Assembly: GCA_910584205.1 (NCBI GenBank)
Contig: CAJUAA010000016.1
Coordinates: 1-64,000, forward strand
Length of the DNA: 64,000 nt
Source: an uncultured Lachnospiraceae bacterium
Lineage (GTDB): Bacteria; Bacillota; Clostridia; Lachnospirales; Lachnospiraceae
Reading direction: 5' to 3'
Part shown: in pieces, positions 18,388 through 25,781 of the stretch
Layout of the letters: every line of letters begins with the position of its first letter
Numbering within the stretch: the stretch's first letter is position 1
Notes under the pieces: generated by a model
Databases searched by the model: none
The model's input: the letters and a program-made list of their open reading frames with translations, nothing else
Told to the model about the DNA's origin: nothing
Position numbers and translations under genes: made by a program

Positions 18388-18741
18388 TCATTCGCCGCCG
18401 ATGATGCTGACTGCAATGACCTGATCGAAGAATACCACCAGAAAAGGAATCTGAGCGGTCGTTCCGCCTGACTGAAGCAGGACATTTTTTAACATGAAAA
18501 ATCCGTCATTATTTTCCAGCGGCGCGTCAGTCGGAAGACGGTTCTCTTTATAATAACCTCTGGCCAGCTCTGAGGTAACCTTTGTCATGGATGCCACATT
18601 CGGGTCTGCCTCTTCTTTGGGAATGGCGGTTCCAACAATCATCCCCGCGGGGGTCAGAAGCACCAGACGGCTGTCTTTCATCGTTTCGAGAGAGGTCATT
18701 GCGGCAAACTGCCGGATCAGATCTTTCTTTAATGTAGTCAT
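18388..18741 (-). CDS. Small hypothetical protein
   Basis: 117 residues from ATG 18741 with GGTGGAG nine bases upstream. The sequence has an alpha/beta character with strands LVLLTPAGMIVG and FLVVFFDQVIAVSIIG and no signal peptide. It resembles small roadblock-like or profilin-like folds in its pattern, but I do not recognise the family. It forms its own unit, with promoter at 18871-18899, a folded leader at 18768-18862 and a terminator at 18342-18367, so its expression is probably regulated with care. Confidence 0.65.
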   Translation of the reverse strand: MTTLKKDLIRQFAAMTSLETMKDSRLVLLTPAGMIVGTAIPKEEADPNVASMTKVTSELARGYYKENRLPTDAPLENNDGFFMLKNVLLQSGGTTAQIPFLVVFFDQVIAVSIIGGE

Positions 18742-18767
18742 AACATTTCTCCACCTTTCTTTCAAAA

Positions 18768-18862
18768 GCTGTCAGCAGCCGCGTGTTTCTAAGGGATATT
18801 CTGTGGTTGAGCTTAGACACCGGCTGTACGGGCGAAACCGCACTCCTCCCGGAACTGACAGC
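18768..18862 (-). promoter_or_regulatory. Structured 5' leader RNA of unknown class
   Basis: On the minus strand an outer helix GCTGTCAG/CTGACAGC encloses a second long helix (CAGCCG-GTGT-CTAAG with CTTAG-AA-ACAC-G-CGGCTG) and a hairpin GTGCGG/CCGTAC. The element sits between a good promoter and the small gene at 18388-18741. It does not match the riboswitch consensus sequences I know. Confidence 0.5.
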
Positions 18863-18870
18863 CTGATCTT

Positions 18871-18899
18871 ATTATAGAGCCTGCGCACCAAAAATGCAA
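18871..18899 (-). promoter_or_regulatory. Promoter of the small hypothetical gene
   Basis: TTGCAT (complement of 18894-18899), 17-base spacer, TATAAT (complement of 18871-18876). It lies between the rlm stop codon and the folded leader. Confidence 0.7.
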
Positions 18900-18910
18900 G
18901 AACATCAGAA

Positions 18911-18940
18911 CTGTCAACATTCAACCTGTCAACATTCAAC
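18911..18940 (-). repeat. Perfect 15-base tandem repeat upstream of a promoter
   Basis: GTTGAATGTTGACAG occurs twice in immediate tandem on the minus strand (18926-18940 and 18911-18925), ending 12 bases before the -35 box. The position suits a pair of activator sites; each unit also contains TTGACA. Confidence 0.7.
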
Positions 18941-18948
18941 CGAAGATT

Positions 18949-20337
18949 TTACAGGCGGCTCAGGAGGCATACGGTCTCCACATTCCCGGACCACGGGAAC
19001 ATGTCCACACAGCAGGCCCTTTCCACCCGATAGCCGGACGCCTGCAGAAATTCCAGATCCCGTGCCAGGCTGGTGGGTTTGCAGGAAATATAGACCATCC
19101 GCTCCACGCCATACGCGATGATTTTCTTCAGCGCCTTTGGATGGATTCCGTCTCTGGGCGGGTCCAGGACGATCAGATCCGGCTTTTCCTCCACCGTATC
19201 CAGCACCTTCAGCACATCTCCTGCCAGAAACTCACAGTTCGACAGGCTGTTCTGCGCCGCGTTTTCCCGGGCGGCCTCCACCGCTTCCTCCACGATTTCC
19301 ACGCCGATGACTTTCCCCGCCACGGGCGCCAGGATCTGGGCGATCGTTCCCGTACCGCTGTACAGATCGTAGACGGTCTGTCCTCTGGTCTCTCCGATGT
19401 ATTCCCGGGCGGTCTCGTAGAGCACCTCCGCCCCCAGCGAATTGGTCTGGAAAAAGGAGAAGGGCGAGATCCGGAACCGGAGCCCCAGAAGTTCCTCGTA
19501 AAAATAATCTCTCCCGAACAGTATTTCCGTACCGTCATTCTGCACCACATCCGCCAGGCTGTCGTTGCGGACATGGAGAATTCCGCCCAGCGTTCCCTTC
19601 AGGGGCAGCGCCTGAATCCGATCCGCCCATTCTGTCAAAAGATGCTGCTCTGATCCGCCTTCTTCAAAGGGACGCTGGCTGGTCGTCACCAGAGCGGCCA
19701 GCAGTTCGCCCGTCTTCATTCCTTTTCGTACCAGCAGATGGCGAAGATAGCCGCTGTGCTGCATCTTATGATAAAAAGAAATCTTCTTTTCCTGAAAAAA
19801 TGCCAGTGTCTCCTTCAGAATCCGCCCGAAATCCTCATCGGCAATCCGGCAGTCCCCTACCGTCACAATATCGTAAAAGCTTCCTTTTTTATGCATGCCC
19901 AGAGCCAGCGGCCCGTCCTTCACTTCATCTCCAAAGGAAAACTCCATCTTGTTCCGATATCCGTAAGGCTTTGGGCTTCCCTTGATCCCTTCAAAAAGAA
20001 AGGAGCCGCCCTGCTTTTCCACCGCCTGATGCAGAAGCTCCTTCACCTGCCGTTCCTTCAGACGGAGCTGTTCTTCATAGGGCAGCATCTGCCAGATGCA
20101 GCCGCCGCATTCTCCAAAATGCCTGCAGGCGGGCCCGCATTCTTCCGGCGCGTGTTCCACCACCTCCAGAAGCCGCCCTTCCGCCTTACCCTTCCGTATT
20201 TTGTTCACCTGAAACCTTACCTTCTGCCCCGGCGCTCCGTTTTTCACGGTCACAATCCGATCCCCGACCCTGACCTGTCCTTTATTGGGAAACTGCACCT
20301 TTTCGATTACGCCTTCATAAACCTGTCCTTTTTTCAT
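18949..20337 (-). CDS. 23S rRNA (uracil-5-)-methyltransferase, RumA/RlmCD family
   Basis: 462 residues from ATG 20337 (GGAGGG upstream). It has an N-terminal TRAM domain (GVIEKVQFPNKGQVRV), a 4Fe-4S cysteine cluster (CGPACRHFGECGGC), and a C-terminal SAM methyltransferase domain with SFFQTNS, DLYSGTGTIAQ, LDPPRDG and the catalytic cysteine in YISCKPTSLARDL. The family makes 5-methyluridine in 23S rRNA, at U747 and/or U1939 by E. coli numbering. Gram-positive members are often bifunctional (RlmCD), so the exact site is not assigned here. Confidence 0.92.
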   Translation of the reverse strand: MKKGQVYEGVIEKVQFPNKGQVRVGDRIVTVKNGAPGQKVRFQVNKIRKGKAEGRLLEVVEHAPEECGPACRHFGECGGCIWQMLPYEEQLRLKERQVKELLHQAVEKQGGSFLFEGIKGSPKPYGYRNKMEFSFGDEVKDGPLALGMHKKGSFYDIVTVGDCRIADEDFGRILKETLAFFQEKKISFYHKMQHSGYLRHLLVRKGMKTGELLAALVTTSQRPFEEGGSEQHLLTEWADRIQALPLKGTLGGILHVRNDSLADVVQNDGTEILFGRDYFYEELLGLRFRISPFSFFQTNSLGAEVLYETAREYIGETRGQTVYDLYSGTGTIAQILAPVAGKVIGVEIVEEAVEAARENAAQNSLSNCEFLAGDVLKVLDTVEEKPDLIVLDPPRDGIHPKALKKIIAYGVERMVYISCKPTSLARDLEFLQASGYRVERACCVDMFPWSGNVETVCLLSRL

Positions 20338-20421
20338 ATATCCCTCCAACAGATACAGCCCTCTGCCCCGGACAAACACCGCCTGGAACAGAGGGCTGCA
20401 TCATAAAACTGAGTGATGGAA

Positions 20422-20709
20422 TTACTCTTCCTCAGCCGCCTTGGCCTCCTCTTCTGCCTCTTCCTCGTCGTCAAAAAAATCGTCGTCAAAGTCATCGTCA
20501 AAATCTTCGTCAAAGTCTTCCAGATAATCCGGAGTAAAGAAACGATACACGGCATAGGCAATACCCGCCACCGCGATCACAGCACCGATGATGATGAAAA
20601 TCCACATCACCACATTCTGTTTTTTCTCTTCTTCCTTCTTGATATGAAGCAGCTCCCCCAGCATTTCATTGGTTTTCGCTGAATTGATAAAATCTTCTAC
20701 ACGGCTCAT
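20422..20709 (-). CDS. Small single-pass membrane protein with acidic tail
   Basis: 95 residues: a charged N-terminus (residues 1-33), one transmembrane helix (about 34-56, VVMWIFIIIGAVIAVAG), and an extremely acidic tail of Asp/Glu/Phe repeats to the end. Such proteins recur in Lachnospiraceae, but I do not know a function. The tail would be cytoplasmic or external depending on insertion. It lies between pcrA and the RNA methylase on the same strand. Confidence 0.65.
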   Translation of the reverse strand: MSRVEDFINSAKTNEMLGELLHIKKEEEKKQNVVMWIFIIIGAVIAVAGIAYAVYRFFTPDYLEDFDEDFDDDFDDDFFDDEEEAEEEAKAAEEE

Positions 20710-20795
20710 AGCGGATACCTCTTTTCCTGATTGATATTTTGTACTCTGCAGTGCTCACTGCCTGTCTGTAGTATACCATACTTTCCATAAAAATA

Positions 20796-23018
20796 CTATA
20801 GACTTTCTATTTTTTTCAGCTTCGCAAAAGATGCAAACATTTTTTTGACGCCTGCACGGTCAAAATCCACCTTTACTTCGTAATCCCGCCCGCCTTCTGT
20901 CACATCCAGAACCGTTCCTTCCCCGAATTTCACATGGGACACCCGGTCGCCCACCCCATAATCCAGGCTCTCCGCTTTCGTCACCTTAAACTGCTGAGGA
21001 TCAAACGTCTTCGTGCGGAACGCTTCCCTGGCCTTTGTATAGGCGCTGTTCACCGGCTGCTGCACCTTCGGCATGGGAGGAACCGCTTCCTTCCGCTGCA
21101 GGACCTCCTGAGGGAGCTCATGGACAAATCTGGAAACGTTGTTATACTGGTTCTCCCCGCGGATCATGCGGACACGGACCGCCGTCAGCGTCAGCTCCTT
21201 CATGGCTCTGGTAATTCCCACATAACAGAGCCGCCGTTCCTCCTCGATCTCCTCCAGCGGGTCATCCGCCGCGATGGACAGGTAGCTCGGAAAGATCCCG
21301 TCTTCCATGCCGGCCAGATATACGCAGGGAAATTCCAGTCCCTTCGCGCTGTGCAGCGTCATCAGAAGCACCTTGTTGTCCTCCTCTTCCAGGCTGTCAA
21401 TGTCCGCCACCAGCGCCACCTCTTCCAGAAATCCGCTCAGCTCCGGATGCTCGTTGCTTTCCTCATAGGAGACCGCCTTGCTGACCAGTTCCCCGATGTT
21501 TTCCAGACGCGCCTCCGCTTCGTCCGTCCCTTCCTCCTTCAGTTCCCCGACATACCCGGTCCGTTCCAGAATCTCCTGGATCAGCTGCTCCACCGTCAGA
21601 TCCGGAAGCTTCAGCCGGAGCTCATGGATCAGGAGCACAAAGGGCTGGATCTTCAGAAGCGCCTTCCCAAGCCCCGGAACGTCCGCAGCCGATTCCAGCG
21701 CCTCGAAAAAACTGATTCCCCGGGAACCCGCGTAGGCCTGTACTTTATTGATCGTGACCGCGCCGATACCGCGCCGGGGCACGTTGATGATCCGAAGCAC
21801 CGCCAGATCGTCTTTGCCGTTATCCACGGTCTTCAGATAAGCCAGCACGTCTTTGATTTCTTTTCGGGAATAAAAGTTCACGCCGCCGATGATCTTATAG
21901 GGCACGTTTGCCATCAGGAATTTTTCTTCAAACATGCGGGACTGGGCGTTGGTCCGGTACAGGACAGCAAAATCCCTGTATTCCGCCCCTTCGGTACGCG
22001 TCTTTCTCCGGATCTCTCCGGTGATGTATTCCGCCTCTTCATAGGCTGTCTGGAAATGCCGGAAAGTAATGGGCTCTCCCTGTCCGTTTTCGGTCCAGAG
22101 CGCCTTTTCCTTTCGGCTTCTGTTGTTTTTTATCACGCCGTTCGCTGCATTCAGAATATTCTGGGTGGAACGGTAATTCTGCTCCAGCTTGATGACCCTG
22201 GCGTCCGGAAAGACGTTCTCAAAATTCAGGATATTTCCGATGTTGGCGCCGCGAAATTTGTAGATGGACTGATCGTCGTCGCCCACCACGCAGAGATTAC
22301 GGTATTTTTTTGCCAGAATGCTGACAAACTGAAACTGTACCGTATTCGTATCCTGGTACTCGTCCACCATAATATAACGGAACCGGTCCTGATAATACTC
22401 CAGCACGTCCGGGCAGCTCTGGAAAAGCTCCACGGCTTTCACCAGCAGATCGTCAAAATCCAGCGCGTTGTTTTTCTTCAGCTCTTTCTGATATTCCGCA
22501 TACACCTGGGCGACCTTTTCCTTTCGGAAATCTCCCTGGACGTCCAGCCGGTATTCCTCCGGCGATATGTATTCATTCTTGGCGCGGGAGATCTCCGAAA
22601 GCAGCATCCGCTCCTTATAAAGCTTCGTATCCACCTGGAGCCTGCGGCACACATCCTTTATGACGGTCTTCTGGTCCTCCGTGTCATAAATCGTAAATCT
22701 CTGCTCATAGCCCAGCCGATCGATGTAACGGCGCAGAATCCGGACACAGGCGGAGTGGAAGGTGCTGACCCACACGCTCTCCGATCCAAAGCCCACGATC
22801 CGGTCCACACGTTCCCGCATCTCTCCGGCGGCCTTGTTGGTAAAGGTAATGGCCAGGATATTCCACGGATTTACCCCGCACTCATCGATCAGATACGCAA
22901 CCCGGCAGGTAAGCACCCGGGTCTTGCCCGACCCCGCGCCCGCCAGAATCAAAAGCGGCCCGTCCGTGTGCAGCACCGCCTCCTTCTGTTCTTTATTCAA
23001 AAGCTCCATGTCTGTCAT
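20796..23018 (-). CDS. pcrA: ATP-dependent DNA helicase, PcrA/UvrD family
   Basis: 740 residues, typical of PcrA. Superfamily 1A motifs appear in order: LLILAGAGSGKTRVL (Walker A), AITFTNKAAGEM, VSTFHSACVRILR, YIMVDEYQDTN (Walker B), VVGDDDQSIYKFRGA, LEQNYRST, LMTLHSAKGLEFPCV and RRLCYVGITRAMKEL. The C-terminus has the small beta-fold (GDRVSHVKFGEGTV) that binds RNA polymerase in PcrA. It unwinds DNA 3'-5' in nucleotide excision repair and plasmid replication. AAGGAG precedes the ATG. Confidence 0.96.
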   Translation of the reverse strand: MTDMELLNKEQKEAVLHTDGPLLILAGAGSGKTRVLTCRVAYLIDECGVNPWNILAITFTNKAAGEMRERVDRIVGFGSESVWVSTFHSACVRILRRYIDRLGYEQRFTIYDTEDQKTVIKDVCRRLQVDTKLYKERMLLSEISRAKNEYISPEEYRLDVQGDFRKEKVAQVYAEYQKELKKNNALDFDDLLVKAVELFQSCPDVLEYYQDRFRYIMVDEYQDTNTVQFQFVSILAKKYRNLCVVGDDDQSIYKFRGANIGNILNFENVFPDARVIKLEQNYRSTQNILNAANGVIKNNRSRKEKALWTENGQGEPITFRHFQTAYEEAEYITGEIRRKTRTEGAEYRDFAVLYRTNAQSRMFEEKFLMANVPYKIIGGVNFYSRKEIKDVLAYLKTVDNGKDDLAVLRIINVPRRGIGAVTINKVQAYAGSRGISFFEALESAADVPGLGKALLKIQPFVLLIHELRLKLPDLTVEQLIQEILERTGYVGELKEEGTDEAEARLENIGELVSKAVSYEESNEHPELSGFLEEVALVADIDSLEEEDNKVLLMTLHSAKGLEFPCVYLAGMEDGIFPSYLSIAADDPLEEIEEERRLCYVGITRAMKELTLTAVRVRMIRGENQYNNVSRFVHELPQEVLQRKEAVPPMPKVQQPVNSAYTKAREAFRTKTFDPQQFKVTKAESLDYGVGDRVSHVKFGEGTVLDVTEGGRDYEVKVDFDRAGVKKMFASFAKLKKIESL

Positions 23019-23208
23019 TTCTCATTCTCCTTTTCTTCCGGAACGCTGTATCATTTCTTTTCAGCATACCACAGGAACAAACGTTTGACAAACAATTTCG
23101 ATGCAAAGACCCCACAGACCGGCTTGCACCCGGACCCGGCAGCATATATAATCAGCATATAGAATGAAAAAATCCGGTTCATTGATACAATCAAAGGAGG
23201 GCATTTCC

Positions 23209-23421
23209 ATGTACCAGAAGCTCAAACGCATCCTTGCGCTGTCTGCCGCAGTGATCATCCTGCTGCTCTATCTTGTCACTTTCCTGCTTTCTTTCTTAAA
23301 AAGCGAACAGGCAGGAGAGCTGCTGATGATATCCCTGACCGCCACCGTCGTCATCCCGGTGCTGCTCTACCTCTATCTGTGGCTGTTCCGCATGTTTCAC
23401 GGCAAAGATCAGGACCATTGA
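23209..23421 (+). CDS. Small two-helix membrane protein
   Basis: 70 residues from ATG 23209, which has AAAGGAGGGC upstream; the frame is open to 23164 but that start has no ribosome site. Two hydrophobic segments (about residues 9-29 and 39-62) are joined by KSEQAG, and the tail is short and charged. No family is recognised. It stands alone upstream of the substrate-binding protein on the same strand. Confidence 0.65.
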   Translation: MYQKLKRILALSAAVIILLLYLVTFLLSFLKSEQAGELLMISLTATVVIPVLLYLYLWLFRMFHGKDQDH

Positions 23422-23478
23422 CACATCCTTCTTTCCCCCGCATATATTACACTATAAAATTTTGCGGAGGAATCAACT

Positions 23479-24474
23479 ATGAAAAAATGGATCAGTCTTC
23501 TCCTGGCGGGCATGCTGGGCCTCATGACCGGCTGCGGCAGCCAGGAAGGACCGGCAGCGGACCTGACCCCTGTCACACTGAACGAAGTGGCACATTCCAT
23601 CTTCTATGCGCCTCAGTATGTAGCCATCGAAAACGGATATTTTGCGGAGGAAGGCCTGGACCTGACGCTCGTCACAGGCTTCGGCGCCGACAAGGTAGCC
23701 ACCGCCCTGGTATCCGGAGACGCGGATATCGGATTCATGGGAAGTGAATCTTCCATCTACATCTACCATCAGAACCCCGAAGACTATATCGTCAATTTTG
23801 CCCAGCTCACTCAGCGCGCCGGCAATTTCCTCGTGGCAAGAGAACCGATGGATGACTTTCAATGGGAAGATCTCAAAGGCACCTATGTACTGGGGGGCCG
23901 AAAAGGCGGTATGCCCCAGATGGTCTTTGAATTTATCCTGAAAAAGAACAACATTGACCCGGCTGCGGACCTGACCATCGATCAGAGCATCGACTTTGGT
24001 TCCACGGCCGCCGCCTTCACCGGCAACGATGCGGACTATACCGTCGAATTCGAACCGTCGGCTACGGCTCTGGAAGACGAAGGCGTCGGCCATGTGGTGG
24101 CTTCCCTGGGAGAAGCTTCCGGCTACGTCCCCTACACCGCCTACAGCGTGAAGCAGAGTTATCTGGCGGAACATCCGGAAGTCGTGCAGGCATTTACCAA
24201 CGCGCTCCAGAAAGGCATGGACTATGTACAGTCCCATACGCCGGAGGAAATCGCCAAAGTCATACAGCCTCAGTTCGAAGAGACGGATCTGGAAACCATC
24301 ACCGCCATCGTCACCCGGTATTACGAGCAGGATACCTGGAAAGAAAACCTGGTGTTTGAAAAGGAAAGCTTCGACCTTCTCCAGAATATCCTTCAGGAGG
24401 CCGGAGAGCTTCCCGAATGGACTCCTTATGAAGACCTGATCAACACAGAATTCGCGGAAAAGGCCGCTAAATAA
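23479..24474 (+). CDS. NMT1/THI5-like ABC transporter substrate-binding lipoprotein
   Basis: 331 residues with a lipoprotein signal ending in MLGLMTGC. VTLNEVAHSIFYAPQYVA, IENGYFAEEGLDLTL and DADIGFMGSESS are the hallmarks of NitT/TauT/thiamine-precursor binding proteins (periplasmic-binding type II). It would capture an anionic or aromatic precursor such as a sulfonate, nitrate-like anion or pyrimidine. No permease or ATPase gene is adjacent: the next gene is the nitronate monooxygenase-like enzyme. It must share a transporter encoded elsewhere or act as a receptor. Confidence 0.85.
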   Translation: MKKWISLLLAGMLGLMTGCGSQEGPAADLTPVTLNEVAHSIFYAPQYVAIENGYFAEEGLDLTLVTGFGADKVATALVSGDADIGFMGSESSIYIYHQNPEDYIVNFAQLTQRAGNFLVAREPMDDFQWEDLKGTYVLGGRKGGMPQMVFEFILKKNNIDPAADLTIDQSIDFGSTAAAFTGNDADYTVEFEPSATALEDEGVGHVVASLGEASGYVPYTAYSVKQSYLAEHPEVVQAFTNALQKGMDYVQSHTPEEIAKVIQPQFEETDLETITAIVTRYYEQDTWKENLVFEKESFDLLQNILQEAGELPEWTPYEDLINTEFAEKAAK

Positions 24475-24497
24475 TGTAGTTTTCAATACTATATGTA

Positions 24498-24555
24498 TTG
24501 ACTTTTAGAAACAGATACCCTATAATTGTTTTGATAATCAAAATAATTATAGGGT
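24498..24555 (+). promoter_or_regulatory. Promoter with 39-base palindromic operator
   Basis: TTGACT (24498-24503), 17-base spacer, TATAAT (24521-24526). A palindrome from 24517 to 24555 (ACCCTATAATT-N-TTTTGAT, centre A, ATCAAAA-N-AATTATAGGGT) covers the -10 box. Only one position per arm is mismatched. The core TTTGATaATCAAA resembles FabT (MarR family) sites. Confidence 0.75.
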
Positions 24556-24594
24556 TCTGCCGTCTGCCGCGCAGGATGCCCGGAAAGGTTTTTC

Positions 24595-25680
24595 ATGAAT
24601 ACAATAAGATTGGATATCGGAAATAAAACAGCGAAGCTTCCCCTGATCCAGGGCGGAATGGGCGTCGGCATCAGCCTGGCCGGGCTGGCCGGAGCCGTTG
24701 CCCGGGAAGGCGGAATCGGCATCATCTCTTCGGCCCAGATCGGCTTCCGGGAACCGGATTTCGGGACAGACTCCAAAAAGGCCAACCTGCGCGCCATGGC
24801 CCTGGAACTTCAGAAGGCAAGAGCCATTGCCGCCGGCCCCGACGGCCGCTGCGAGGGGCTGCTGGGCTTTAATATCATGGTCGCCACCCGGGATTACGGC
24901 GACTATGTGCGGACAGCCGCTTCCGCCGGTGCGGACGTCATCATCTCCGGCGCCGGCCTTCCGGTGGACCTGCCAAAATACGTGGAAGGAACAGATACCC
25001 TGATCGCGCCCATCGTCTCCTCGGAAAAGGCCGCACGCATCATCCTGAAGATGTGGGACCGGCATTACCGCCGGACCGCGGATTTTCTCGTCATCGAGGG
25101 TGCGCACGCCGGCGGGCATCTGGGTTTTTCCCGGGAAGACCTGGAGCGCATGCAGGAAGAAGGCTTTGACATCGCCTACGACCTGGAGATCCGGAAGATC
25201 ATCGCCTGCGCGGATTCCTGGGCGAAAGCCTACGGCACCCGGATTCCGGTCATCGTCGCCGGAGGCATTATGAACGCCGCCCAGGTACAGCATGCCCTCT
25301 CCCTGGGCGCCTCGGGAGTCCAGGTCGCCACTCCTTTCGTAACCACAAAAGAATGCGACGCTGCGGAGGCGTTCAAGCAGGCCTACGTACATGCCCGCCC
25401 GGAGGATATCGAGATCGTCACAAGCCCTGTAGGCATGCCTGCCCGCGCCATCCACAATCCGTTTCTGGAGAAGGTACAGCAGGGATCGGAACAAATCACC
25501 CGCTGCTACCGCTGTCTGGAAAAATGTTCTCCCAAAACCGCCCCTTACTGCATTACTCAGGCGCTGATCCGCGCCGTACAGGGAGATGTGGAAAACGGGC
25601 TGATCTTCTGCGGAGACAATGCGGCGCGCCTGACGGAAATCACAACAGTGGCAGACGTGATCCGGACGCTGTTTCCCTGA
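24595..25680 (+). CDS. Nitronate monooxygenase / FabK-like flavoprotein with C-terminal Cys cluster
   Basis: 361 residues, NPD/FMN-dependent TIM barrel. LPLIQGGMGVGIS, GLLGFNIMVA, EGAHAGGHLGF (active-site His region), PVIVAGGI and GASGVQVATPFV are the family motifs for FMN binding. A C-terminal CYRCLEKCSPKTAPYC cluster, frequent in clostridial members, may bind metal or iron-sulfur. The group includes nitronate monooxygenases and the enoyl-ACP reductase FabK; the FabT-like operator upstream favours a link to lipid metabolism, but this is inference. Confidence 0.85.
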   Translation: MNTIRLDIGNKTAKLPLIQGGMGVGISLAGLAGAVAREGGIGIISSAQIGFREPDFGTDSKKANLRAMALELQKARAIAAGPDGRCEGLLGFNIMVATRDYGDYVRTAASAGADVIISGAGLPVDLPKYVEGTDTLIAPIVSSEKAARIILKMWDRHYRRTADFLVIEGAHAGGHLGFSREDLERMQEEGFDIAYDLEIRKIIACADSWAKAYGTRIPVIVAGGIMNAAQVQHALSLGASGVQVATPFVTTKECDAAEAFKQAYVHARPEDIEIVTSPVGMPARAIHNPFLEKVQQGSEQITRCYRCLEKCSPKTAPYCITQALIRAVQGDVENGLIFCGDNAARLTEITTVADVIRTLFP

Positions 25681-25726
25681 CCAGGCCTTCTGCCGGATCC
25701 GCACATGCGCCGCTGAATCTGGCCGC

Positions 25727-25759
25727 AAAAAGCGCCTCCCCTGCGGGAAGCGCTTTTTT
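25727..25759. terminator. Bidirectional intrinsic terminator
   Basis: AAAAAGCGC and GCGCTTTTTT flank a 14-base spacer that can pair further (CTCCC/GGGAA). It serves both the plus-strand oxidoreductase and the convergent ABC-F gene. Confidence 0.8.
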
Positions 25760-25781
25760 CATATCTGCTGAGGTTTTTCTT

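Noticed and set aside
20356..20399. Inverted repeat CAGCCCTCTG/CAGAGGGCTG as a terminator between the acidic membrane protein and the RNA methylase
   Set aside because: The loop is 23 bases and no T-run follows in either direction; it may be a leader hairpin at most.
20934..23162. 742-codon open frame on the plus strand
   Set aside because: It lies exactly opposite pcrA, has no domain motifs and a composition typical of a mirrored GC-rich gene.
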